Assembly: GCA_016647705.1 (NCBI GenBank)
Contig: CM028328.1
Location: 48,106,647 to 48,170,646, forward strand
Reading direction: 5' to 3'
Length of the DNA: 64,000 nucleotides
Source of the DNA: Eucommia ulmoides
Taxonomy: Eukaryota; Streptophyta; Magnoliopsida; Garryales; Eucommiaceae
Position numbers and translations under genes: made by a program. Below are positions 11,581 to 20,454 of the stretch, one piece after another. The notes under the pieces were generated by a model. The model saw only the letters and a program-made list of their open reading frames with translations, was not told the origin of the DNA and did no database searches. Each line of letters starts with the position of its first letter. Within the stretch, counting starts at the first letter, position 1.

Positions 11581-12206
11581 ACGCGAACTCTATTTTTAAA
11601 ACGCACAGTCTACTTCGCAAACGACATTTCCCTCCTAAAAATTTCAAGAAATCTCTCAATTTCACCATCCCAAATTCCTTCCTCCCGTTAAGGATTCATT
11701 CTATAGTGCTAAAAACTTGGATTTTCATCAAGAATCTTCGTCCAAACGAGGAATTTCTCTGCCCATTCTCGAAAAATTAGGGTTCGAAGGGTGAAACAGT
11801 GCGAAATCGCCATTCTCCACTGTTTTGATCAAATTTTTCAACAAGTAAGTGTCAATGATCCTATTTTTCATTTAGTTGTTGAATTATTTGCTTCATTTGT
11901 TCATTTATTTCAACAAAACATTGGATTTGATTGGAACCCTAAACCCCTTTAAACCTTAAGTTGCGATTTTCATGTTATTTGGGATTGAGCAATGCTAAAT
12001 GATTAACCCTATCATATTTTTATGTTGATATACAATGTGAATCATGTAGTTTGTGCTACATTGCGACAAAAATGTGATTTGGTTATCGTTGGTGGGATAT
12101 CTTGTGAGTTTTGTATTGATTGGCTTTGGTTCGCTGACTAAGGTTTGAATTACTTGTTCTATTGTTATTCTTGTGGTTGGTGTGGTGATTTTAATTTTCA
12201 AGGAAA
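11581..12206 (+). promoter_or_regulatory. Leader of the env-position ORF with candidate intron (A)
   Basis: After the internal array come a weak TATA-like CTATTTTTAAAACGC (about 11590), a CT-rich leader (11610-11700) and a strong splice-donor match CAA|GTAAGT (GT at 11845). A T-rich stretch follows, then an acceptor-like TTTTCAAG (AG at 12201-12202), four bases before the ATG at 12207. Element B has the same arrangement (17312 to 17703). This would give a 5' leader intron of about 358 nt. Athila-type elements are suspected of expressing their extra ORF from a separate or spliced RNA. That this stretch is a promoter is inference. Confidence 0.45.
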
Positions 12207-13310
12207 ATGGCAAAGCGCAGGGCTGCCAAGCACCCAAGAATAGACGAACCTCTGTCCGCTTCGGACTTCAATTCCCTTAAATTTGTTTCTAAGCAGGCAG
12301 AGGATTAGTATAAAGAGCATGAGAGTAAAAGGCCAGGCATCCGTCAAAGAGGATTTGGGCCTTTGAATGATCCTCCTGAAGAAATCAGAACTGTTATCGT
12401 CTAAAGACGATGGGAACAGTTATGTGCCCCACCTCCAATGGGAGAGTTGGCCCTTGTTCGAGAATTTTATGCAAACATCACAGAGGCCACAGGGTTTCAA
12501 ACACGGGTCCGAAACATTCCCATCCTCTTCAGTGCTGATCATTTTAATGAATTGCTAGGGTTGACGGGGCCTGAAGCTTCAAGAGATTTATCTGATGCCG
12601 CCTTACCGACAATGAGTGCGGTGATTCAAGCCTTGACGACAAGAAACACACAGTGGACCAACACATGGCAAGGCCAAGCAATCTTCAAGTCACAATTTCT
12701 GAAACCGATCCCAAAGATTTGGTTTTCATTTATCTGCGCTAATTTGCTCCCGACAACCCATGTGTCTGACGTGTCCAAGGAGAGAGCTTTCATGCTCTAT
12801 GGCATCAATAGAGGGACACCCGTAAACGTCGACTGGCACATTTATTCTTCCATACTTCATGTTACCAAGACGAAAAAGGGTGGCCTTCCTTTTCCTTCCT
12901 TCCTCACCGCGCTCTTTCAAAGAGCTGGAGTTCGAATCACGTCTACAAGACCCTTTCCTCCTATGAAGCCACTTGATCTAGCAATGATTAACAGGTTATG
13001 GAAAGGCGGACCAGGTGAAGGAGAGGAGGGTCAAGAAGAGGAAGAAGCCGATCCTTCGGAGCGACCAACGCCTACAACCAGCCGAGGCCAAATCACCCAA
13101 ATCTTAAGAGATGTCCGTAGTCTCCAGTCCGATGTGAGTCAACTTCAAGATAATTTGGCTCGGATCGAGAACTACATGGAGTCCTACATCCAGCAACAAG
13201 ATCAAAACCAACGAGTCATATTCAAGCATCTTGGAATCGATATGGCGCATTATACGCCCGTGCCACTTTCCGAGCCGGATGAGCCGCCACCGCCATCTCC
13301 TCCACAATGA
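12207..13310 (+). pseudogene. Env-position ORF of A (plant transposon-protein domain type)
   Basis: It lies where Athila elements carry an extra gene between pol and the 3' LTR. The start is chosen at 'MAKRRAAKHPRIDE', right after the acceptor-like site and shared with B ('MEKRRVAKQPR'). Recognisable blocks are 'MGELALVREFYANITEATGF', 'FNELLGLTGPEASRDLSDA', 'LLPTTHVSDVSKERAFMLYG' and 'VNVDWHIYSSI'. The last two resemble the Pfam 'putative plant transposon protein' family (PF20167, from memory). The C-terminal part has an acidic stretch, a probable coiled coil ('LRDVRSLQSDVSQLQDNLA') and a proline-rich end. No signal peptide or clear membrane span is seen, so an envelope role is not supported. 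The 5' part is broken; the part after 12438 reads open. Confidence 0.75.
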
Positions 13311-13314
13311 ACGG

Positions 13315-13354
13315 TAGGAGGTTGGACTTCTATGTCTTCCCTCCTAGGTATGTG
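13315..13354 (+). promoter_or_regulatory. Conserved post-ORF stem-loop plus donor-like site (A)
   Basis: TAGGAGG (13315-13321) pairs with CCTCCTA (13340-13346), 4 bp after the stop codon of the env-position ORF. GGTATGTG follows at once, so the 3' arm runs into CTAG|GTATGTG, a good match to a plant 5' splice site. Equivalent structures are at 18792-18823 (B), 29478-29500 (E2), 24264-24286 (E1, minus) and 38870-38897 (F, minus). Confidence 0.65.
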
Positions 13355-14497
13355 TCCACCCCAGTTTGAATACTTATTTTTCTATTCTGCTATTGGGTTC
13401 GCTGCTTAGGCAGTGGGGACACTGCCTCGTTTAAGTTTGGGGGGAGTCTGACCTGCAAAAAAAAATAGTTTTTTTTTTTTTTTTGGTTTTGTCTTGGGGG
13501 GATAAGAAGGATGAAAAAAAATTTGATGTAAAGGGGACAAAAATTCTTTTTGTGTACAAATTTATGTATTAATGTTAAAATTTTTGTAAATTTTGAAATT
13601 CTTTTTGTTATACATGTGTAATGTTTAGCTATGCATGTGTAAGGATAATTAGCATAGGTAATATTAGTTTGTAGAATTAGAATAGAATTGTTAATGAATT
13701 GAGTTGTATAAGCATGATGAGATTTTGAGTTCGTCCGAACCATGTCTCGATGATGAAAATCACCCCCTAATTTGTGTTTTAAGGTTGGGGGTAATGCCAT
13801 TCACGTGTGTTTTTTGTGCTTAGCATGTCGATTAGGTAAAAATTATTTTGATCCTAAAATCGCACGATTGCATAAACTCGTTGTATAATTAATTGAACGA
13901 TTGGACATCGATTATTCAGTAATAAGTTCATGACAGAAATGAGGAATCTAGAACTTGACTGGGGGAGGCTTGAGGCAAAATTATAGGTAAGGTAATTCCG
14001 GAGGCATGATATAGGCCCTCGTTTTTATCACTTGAACCTTTTGAAACTAACCTGAAAAGTTATTTCCTCGTTCTCCTATCGAAGCCATAAAATTTTGTCA
14101 CTTCTGAACTTATTTCTATACTTTAACCAAGTAAATCTTTCAGAACCATTGTCGCTAGGAATAAAAGTGAAAATTGAGTGAAAACAAGTAGCACTAAATT
14201 ATGCTAATTTAAAGCGGAAAATTGGGATTTCAGTATTTTGGGTTAAGTATAAGAGTATTCACTTGTCAATCCTGTAGTTGCATCTAAACAACCCTAAAAT
14301 TGTATAAAATTGAATAAGTTTGGGGGTGTACTTTAAAAAAAAAAAAAAACAAACAAACAAAAAAAACCTATGTGAATATAGGGTTTAAATTCAATTGTTT
14401 TGACAAGTGAATACAAGTTTACTAAATCCTGTTCAGAGTAATATCTTCAAAGATTAGGGAGTCATGAGAGAGATTTAGCGACAAGCGTTTGTACCTT

Positions 14498-14541
14498 GGG
14501 TATCGTTAAAATTATAACAAGTTTCTATTTCTATGATACCC
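14498..14541 (+). other. Conserved GGGTATC/GATACCC stem in 3' region of A
   Basis: GGGTATC (14498-14504) and GATACCC (14535-14541) can pair around a 30-nt AT-rich loop. The same pair is in B (19939-19982), F (37615-37665, minus) and, with changes, in E1 and E2. The function is unknown. Confidence 0.5.
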
Positions 14542-14789
14542 TTGGCCGTTATCCAAAGCCTGACCAAGCCTTATTGATCTCGGTGAATGTCCGAACCTAC
14601 ATTAGTGGATAGTTGAGCCCAATCAAGCATATGGCTTCCCTAAATGTTTTAACAAGTTTAAGACATGACCTTATTCATCAAATAATCCAATCTGGCGTTT
14701 CATTTGTTATATATCTGAGTTCTCACACACACACATTTTAATAGGATCTAAAATGATTTGAACTGATATTGAGTGTTGAAATTCTGGAG

Positions 14790-14801
14790 CACCACGTGGT
14801 G
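14790..14801. promoter_or_regulatory. Conserved CACCACGTGGTG palindrome (A)
   Basis: A perfect 12-bp palindrome with a G-box core CACGTG. It is preceded by the conserved phrase GTTGAAATTCTGGA and lies about 210 bp before the PPT. Counterparts: 20231-20242 (B, identical), 30755-30766 (E2), 23001-23012 (E1) and 37351-37362 (F), where the outer CACC/GGTG arms are mostly kept while the centre varies. Confidence 0.6.
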
Positions 14802-14998
14802 TGTGTTATTCTTTAACCGGATCTGATTATGGGTTGTTGAGGGAAGAAGAGCATGGTTTCTTTGACTAAACTTGTATCTCACAGGTGTGTACTTCTTAAT
14901 TGTTAATGATTACGCATCTGTAATTTAGGATGTAGCTAATTAGTGTAGTTAGTGTAATTTAGCATTAGGTTGTTTTGCTTGAGGATTAGCAAAATTCC

Positions 14999-15013
14999 AA
15001 GTTTGGGGGTATT
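14999..15013 (+). other. Polypurine tract of A
   Basis: AAGTTTGGGGGTATT sits directly against the TGATAGG start of the 3' LTR and is the expected start point for plus-strand DNA synthesis. Two further close copies of the motif lie upstream (13433 and 14316). Confidence 0.85.
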
Positions 15014-16626
15014 TGATAGGTGTAAAATACCTATCTAATTCTAAATCGAATTTGCCAGTTTTTGAGTACTTTATTGAAGTTTGAATATCGTTTTAGCTGT
15101 TTTTATTAGTCAGGAGTAGGGAAGTAAACAATCGGAAAACCGAGCGAAATAGTGCAAAAAGGGTAGCCAAAAAGATGAAAAACAAAGGTTTCAAATAACA
15201 GAGCAATTCCGCCTAGGCAAAGTTTCCACCGCCTAGGCAGAAATTCAGCAGAAAGATGCAAAAACTGAAGATTTGAAATCCGCCTAGGCAAAGTTTCCAC
15301 CGCCTAGGCGAAAATCCGTCAGAAGGTTGCAAGGGCTGAAGTATTGAATCTGCCTAGGCAAAGTTTCCACCGCCTAGGCGGAAATCCATCAGAATGCTGG
15401 ATGAACTGAATTGCTAGATTGAGCTGCACTGCTGTAAATCCGCCTAGGCGAAGTAGCTACTGCCTAGGCGGAATACCGTCAGAAAGATAAGGATCCAAGA
15501 AGTTAGTCCTCTGTCTAAGCGAAGTTTCTACCACTTAGGCGGAATTCTAACCGACTTAAGCTCCGCCTAAGCGAAGTTTCTACCGCTTAGGCGGAAATCG
15601 TAGAACAGGTCAAAATATCTGTTTAGATATTTTTGAACCCCTAAGCCTATAAATACCCCTTGGCCACGTCTGAAACTGGTTGTTGAAGAACCCTAACCCT
15701 AGATAAGAGCTCTTAAGCTATATTTTGAAGATCAAGAAGGAGGTTCATTATTCGGATAAAGAAGGATAACTTGCGGATCGATCATTAGTGACAGTGAACC
15801 GTTTCACTTCCAGATTTGATCATTTCTCTCTTGTTTTATTCTTTGTAATCACTTTTTCATATCTAAGAATGTTGAATCCCTCTTATTTTGCATGGTATAT
15901 GGCTAAGATCTTGTAGTAGTAGTTAAATGTTACTTAGTAGTAGTCGAAATCATGTAACTGTTTAGTTGAATGAATTTATGTTACTTTAACGTGTTGTTTG
16001 TCTCAATCCGATTGTGTTTATCGTTATTCTTGATATTATGCTTGTATTGATAAACCGAGAATATGGGGTTTGACACTCGGGAAAGGTAACCCCGGATTCA
16101 GACTAGGGTAAATACAACGTGACGTTCTAACGACCCGGGAGGGCGTTAGAACGTATGCAACCCATGACGTTGGCTCAAAACTCACGTGACTTAGGTTCGT
16201 TTAGGCATTGAAGGGGAGTTCTTCATTGACACGAAGTCGTGTAATCCTTCGTTTTACACTCGGAAGAGGTAGCGAAGGAGTTATTGATACAGATGTTGTC
16301 GGATTAGATAAAAACCGTTATAGCTAACTAAATGAAATCGATTATGCATTATATGAAAGAGATTTATACCTAAGTAATTAGTGTAATTAAAACTAACTTT
16401 ATAGTTGTCATTTATCTTAGTTTAGTAATTAGAAAACAAACAAAATTTGATTAGTCGAGATAATATGAAACTATTGAAATCGCAATACTCAACTAAATTA
16501 CTTGCCCTTCTCAGTGGAATGATATCTGATGCTAAAAGATCCATTATATTAAAACTAGACCTCGTGCACTTGCGAGTAGTAAAATTACCGCGAGGAGGAA
16601 ATATGTGTGAATCTGAGCGCGTAGCA
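15014..16626 (+). repeat. 3' LTR of A
   Basis: 1613 bp, TGATAGGTGTAAAATACC to GCGCGTAGCA. It carries the palindrome array at about 15205-15600, a clear TATA box and an end identical in layout to the 5' LTR. It is followed by the target duplication CCAGC (16627-16631), after which element B resumes. Confidence 0.95.
15648..15655 (+). promoter_or_regulatory. TATA box in LTR of A
   Basis: TATAAATA lies in 'ctaagccTATAAATAcccct', 45 bp after the last palindrome pair. Similar AT boxes at the same place are seen in the 5' LTR (about 4303), B's LTR (TATTTATA near 21069) and C (598-606). U3 would therefore be the palindrome array, with transcription starting roughly 30 bp downstream. Confidence 0.65.
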
Positions 16627-16631
16627 CCAGC

Positions 16632-17708
16632 CAAAGTCCACACTGGCGTAAATTCGCCTATGCAGAAAAACCACCGCCTAGGCAAAAATAGGATAAAAGG
16701 CTGAGAAAATATACTAGCGTAAATTCACCTAGGCGAAAAAACCACCGCCTAGGCAGAAATAGAAAAAAAAGTCTGAGTTTCTACACTGGCGTAACTTCGC
16801 CTAGGTGGAAAAACCACCGCCTAGGCAGAAAAAAAGAAGAAAGGCTGAGTTCTATACTGGTGTAAATTCGCCTAGGCAGAAAAACCACTGCTTAGGCGGA
16901 TTAAAAACAGAATTGAAGGGTTTCATACTGGCGTAAATTCGCCTAGGCGGAAAAACCACCGCCTAGGCGAATTAACATCAGAAAGTTTTTTTTAGAAACA
17001 AAAGGCGCTACTTTGCCTAGGTGAAAAGTCCTCCGCCTAGGCGAATTCATGACAGCCCTGTTTTAAATTGCAGCCTTCCTCTTCGCAAACGGCACTTCCC
17101 TCCTAAAATTTTCAAGAACCTCTCAACTTCACCATCCTAAATCCTTTCCTCCCTTTAAATATTCATCCTACATTGCAAAAAACTTGGGATTCCACCAAGA
17201 TTCTTCATCCAAACGTTGGATTCCTCTTCCCATTTTCCACAATCTAGGGTTTAAGCGGTGAACAGTGCGAAATCGCCATCTTCAAGTGATTTGACCGAAA
17301 CTTTTCAACAAGTAAGTATCAATGATCCTATTTTTCATGCATTTTTTGAAATCTTTGCTTGATTTGCACGTTTATTTAAAAATCCTTGGATTTGGATAGA
17401 ACCCTAAACCCTTTAAAACCCTAGTTTACGTTTTTTATGCTATTAGGGATTTAGGAATGATTTTGGGTAAAACCTATCATGTTTATGTGTAGATACACAA
17501 TGAGAACTGTTTATTTTAGGCTACATTGTGAAACAAAAAAATGTGATTTGGTTTTGGTTGGTAGGATATCTTGTGAAATTTGTATTGTTTGGTTTTGGTT
17601 GGCATGTGTTTGTTAAAAAGGGCATTGTGTGTTCGCTGAAAAGGATTTGAATTGTGCGTTTTATTATTATTGTTGTGGTTTGTGTTGGGATTGTGATTCA
17701 TAGGCAAA
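16632..17708 (+). promoter_or_regulatory. Internal palindrome array and leader of B
   Basis: It matches 11165-12206 of element A. A palindrome array (about 16645-17052) holds about six pairs of CGCCTAGGCGG-like palindromes with spacer 'aaaaaccac'. A CT-rich leader follows, then a donor-like CAA|GTAAGT (GT at 17312), a T-rich stretch and an acceptor-like 'gattcatag' (AG at 17702-17703), just before the ATG at 17709. The possible leader intron is about 392 nt. Confidence 0.5.
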
Positions 17709-18784
17709 ATGGAAAAACGTCGAGTAGCTAAGCAACCACGCACTGAAAAGTCTTCGGCTGCCTTAGATTACAACTTCCTCAAATTCATTTCTATGCAAGC
17801 TGAGGACCATTTCAACAAACAATAAAGTAAGCGTCCCTACATTCGCCAAAGAGGATTCGAACCTTTGCATAAACTCCTTGAAGAATTCAGGATCGTCATT
17901 TAACGTCGAAAATGGGAACAATTCTGCGCTTCTCCCCTACCAAGGGAGTTGGCCCTGGTATGCGAGTTCTACACGAACATTACCGAGGCCACTGGATTTC
18001 AAACGATGTTCCAGAATATCCCAATTCTGTTCAGTGTGGACCACTTCAATGAGTTGCTTGGTTTGACGGGGCAGGAAGCCTCGCGAGATTTATCCGATGC
18101 TGCCACACCAACGATGAGTGTTGTCATTCAGGCCCTGACTACAGGTAACACCTAATGGAAAAACACATGGCAGGGTCAGGCCATCTTTAAGGTGCAGTTT
18201 CTGAAACCAATCTTGAAGATTTGGCATCAATTCATCTGTGCCAATCTGCTTCCCACCTCCCACATTTATGATGTTTCCAAGGAACGAGCGTTTATGCTAT
18301 ATGACATCGATAGAGGGAACCCCGTCAACGTCAGTTGGCACATCTACTCTTCAATAATTTATACTGCCAGGACGACGAAGGGTGGCTTTTCTTTTTCCTC
18401 ATTCCTTACTGCGCTACGTCAATAAGCCCCTTTCTACCTAAAAAGACACTTGATCTTTCAATGATTAACAAATTGTGGAAAGGAGGACCAGGTGAGGGAG
18501 AAAAGGGTCCTGATGAGGAAGAATTCAGCCCGTCGGAGCCACCAATGCCCATAACCCGCCGCGACCAACTAACCCAGATTTCGCGAGATATCTGTGGTCT
18601 CCAATCCGACATGAGCCAGCTCCAAACTAATTTTTCTTGGATGGAGAGCCACATGGATAACTACATTCGGCAGCAAGTTCAAAATCAACGGGTTTTATTT
18701 GAACACCTCGGAATCGACATGACGCGTTATACGCCCGTGCCGTGTTTAGAGCCTGATGAGCCACAACCACCATCTCATCCCTAA
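17709..18784 (+). pseudogene. Env-position ORF of B
   Basis: It is homologous along its whole length to 12207-13310 of A. It starts 'MEKRRVAKQPR' and carries 'ELALVCEFYTNITEATGF', 'FNELLGLTGQEASRDLSDAA', 'DVSKERAFMLYDIDRGNPVN' and a coiled-coil-like 'LQSDMSQLQTNFSWMESHMD', with a proline-rich end. It is broken more often than A's copy. The family and possible role are as for A: a plant transposon-protein-like domain with no sign of an envelope protein. Confidence 0.72.
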
Positions 18785-20454
18785 TGAACGGTAGGAGGTT
18801 AGACTTGTATGTATTCCCTCCTAGGTATGTGTCTGACCCAGTTTTCAATACTTAGCTTTCTATCCTGTTATTGGGTTCGCTGCCTAGGCAGTGAGGACAC
18901 TGTCTCGTTTAAGTTTGGGGGTATATGACATGCAAGCCTGGAGTTTTTTTTTTTTTGAGATATGAAGGATGACAATTTTTTGATGTAAATGGGACAAAAT
19001 TCTTTTTGTGGACAAAATTTTGGTTATAATGGTATTAATGTTTAATTTTTTGTAAATTTTGAAATTCTTTTTGTTATGCATGTGTAAGGATCATTAGCAT
19101 AAGTAATGTTAGTTTGTAGAATTAGAGTAGATATGTTAATGAATATAGTTGTACGCACATGCTGAGTTTTTGATTTTGTCCGAACTATGTCCCAATGATG
19201 AAAATTACCCCCTAAATTGCATATTGAGGTCAGGGGTAATGCCATTCATGTGTGTTTTGTGTGCTTAGCATGTCGATTAGGTAAAAACTATTTTGATCCT
19301 AAATTGCATGATTGAGTAAACTCATTGTACAATTAGTTGAACGATTTGATGCCGATTATTTAGTAATAAGTTCATGACAGAAATGAGGAATCTAGAACTT
19401 GATTGGGGGAGGCTTGAGGCAAAATTATAGGTAAGGTAATTCCGGAGGCATGATATAGGCCTTTATTTTTATCACTTGAACCGTTTGAAACTAACCTGAA
19501 AATTTATTCCCTCGTTCTCCTGTCGAAGCCATAAACTTTTCACTTCTGAACTTGTTACCATACTTTAACCAAGTAAATCTTTCAAAACCATTGTCGCTAA
19601 GAATAAAAATAAAAATTGAGTGAAAACAAGTAGCATTAGATTATTCTAACTTGATGCGGGAAATTGGGGTTTCAATTTAAATGTTTTTGGTTAAATATAA
19701 GAGTATTCACTTGTCAATCATTTAGTTGTATTTACACGCCCCTAAAATTGTACAAAATTGAATAAGTTTGGGGGGGTATGTGATTTAAAAAAAAAAAAAA
19801 AAAAACCCACTATGTGAATATAGTGTTTAATTTCGGTTGTTGTGATAAGTGAATACAAGTTTACTTAATTTTCTTTAGGGTTATATCTTCAAAGATAGGG
19901 GGTCACGAGAGAGATTCAGCGATAAGCATTTGTGCCTCGGGTATCGTTAAAATTATAACGAGTTTCAATTTCTATGATACCCTTAGTTGTTCTCCAAAGC
20001 CAAACCAAGCCCTATTGATCTCGGTGAATGTCCGAACCTACATTAGTGGATAGTTGAGCCCAGTTAAGCATATGGCTTTCCTAAATGTTTTAACAAGTTT
20101 AAGTTATGACCTTATTTATTGAATAATCCAATCTGGTGTTTGATTAGTTATACATCCGAGTTCTCACACACACACATTTTAATTGGATTTAAAATGATTT
20201 TAACTAATATTGAGTGTTGAAATTCTGGAACACCACGTGGTGTGTGTTATTCCTTAACTGGATCTGATTACGGGTCGTTGAGGAAATAATCGTATGGTTT
20301 CTTTGATTGAACTTAAATCTCACAGGTATGTACTTCTTATTTGTTAATGATTACTTATTTTTAGTTTAGAAATTAGCTAATTAGAGTAGTTAGTGTTATT
20401 TAATATTAGGGTGTTTTGCTCGAGGACTAGCAAAATTCCAAGTTTGGGGGTATT
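18785..20454 (+). other. 3' non-coding region of B
   Basis: It aligns with 13311-15013 of A. Parts: stem-loop TAGGAGG (18792-18798) with CCTCCTA (18817-18823), then GGTATGTG; PPT-like copies at 18911-18921 and 19764-19776, the second followed by a poly-A run; the GGGTATC/GATACCC stem (19939-19982); CACCACGTGGTG (20231-20242); and the PPT (20440-20454) against the LTR. Confidence 0.7.

Larger units (their letters stand above)
13311..15013 (+). other. 3' non-coding region of A
   Basis: About 1.7 kb without coding sequence, but clearly similar in B, E1, E2 and F. In order it holds: the stem-loop with donor-like site (13315-13354); a first PPT-like AAGTTTGGGGGG (13433-13446); a second (14316-14327) followed by a poly-A/CAAA tract; a GGGTATC...GATACCC stem (14498-14541); the perfect palindrome CACCACGTGGTG (14790-14801); and the true PPT (14999-15013) against the 3' LTR. 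Its conservation across families with different LTRs suggests cis-acting roles in RNA processing, packaging or replication. Confidence 0.7.
3119..16626 (+). mobile_element. Element 'A': complete-length Athila-type Ty3/gypsy retrotransposon, coding parts broken
   Basis: About 13.5 kb with both LTRs (each 1613 bp once the MITE in the 5' copy is removed) and a 5-bp target duplication CCAGC (3114-3118 and 16627-16631). Order: 5' LTR, PBS, gag, protease, RT-RNase H, integrase, a palindrome array, a leader with a candidate intron, an env-position ORF, a 1.7-kb 3' non-coding region, PPT, 3' LTR. The Athila assignment rests on the PBS matching tRNA-Asp, the gag phrase 'ANALLEEMAANNYQW', the RT and integrase types and an extra ORF between pol and the 3' LTR. 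The LTRs differ by roughly 4-6% by eye. At a commonly used plant rate of about 1.3e-8 per site per year, that suggests 1.5-2.5 million years. Gag-pol has about ten breaks. A sits inside a relative, B. Confidence 0.95.

Noticed and set aside
12207-13310. An envelope gene in A (and in B and F)
   Set aside because: The position fits, but no signal peptide, membrane span or cysteine pattern of an envelope protein is seen. The blocks fit the plant transposon-protein-like family instead.
13390-13800. Minus-strand open frame of 136 residues
   Set aside because: It lies antisense in the 3' non-coding region of A, covers a poly-A/T run and has no counterpart in B.
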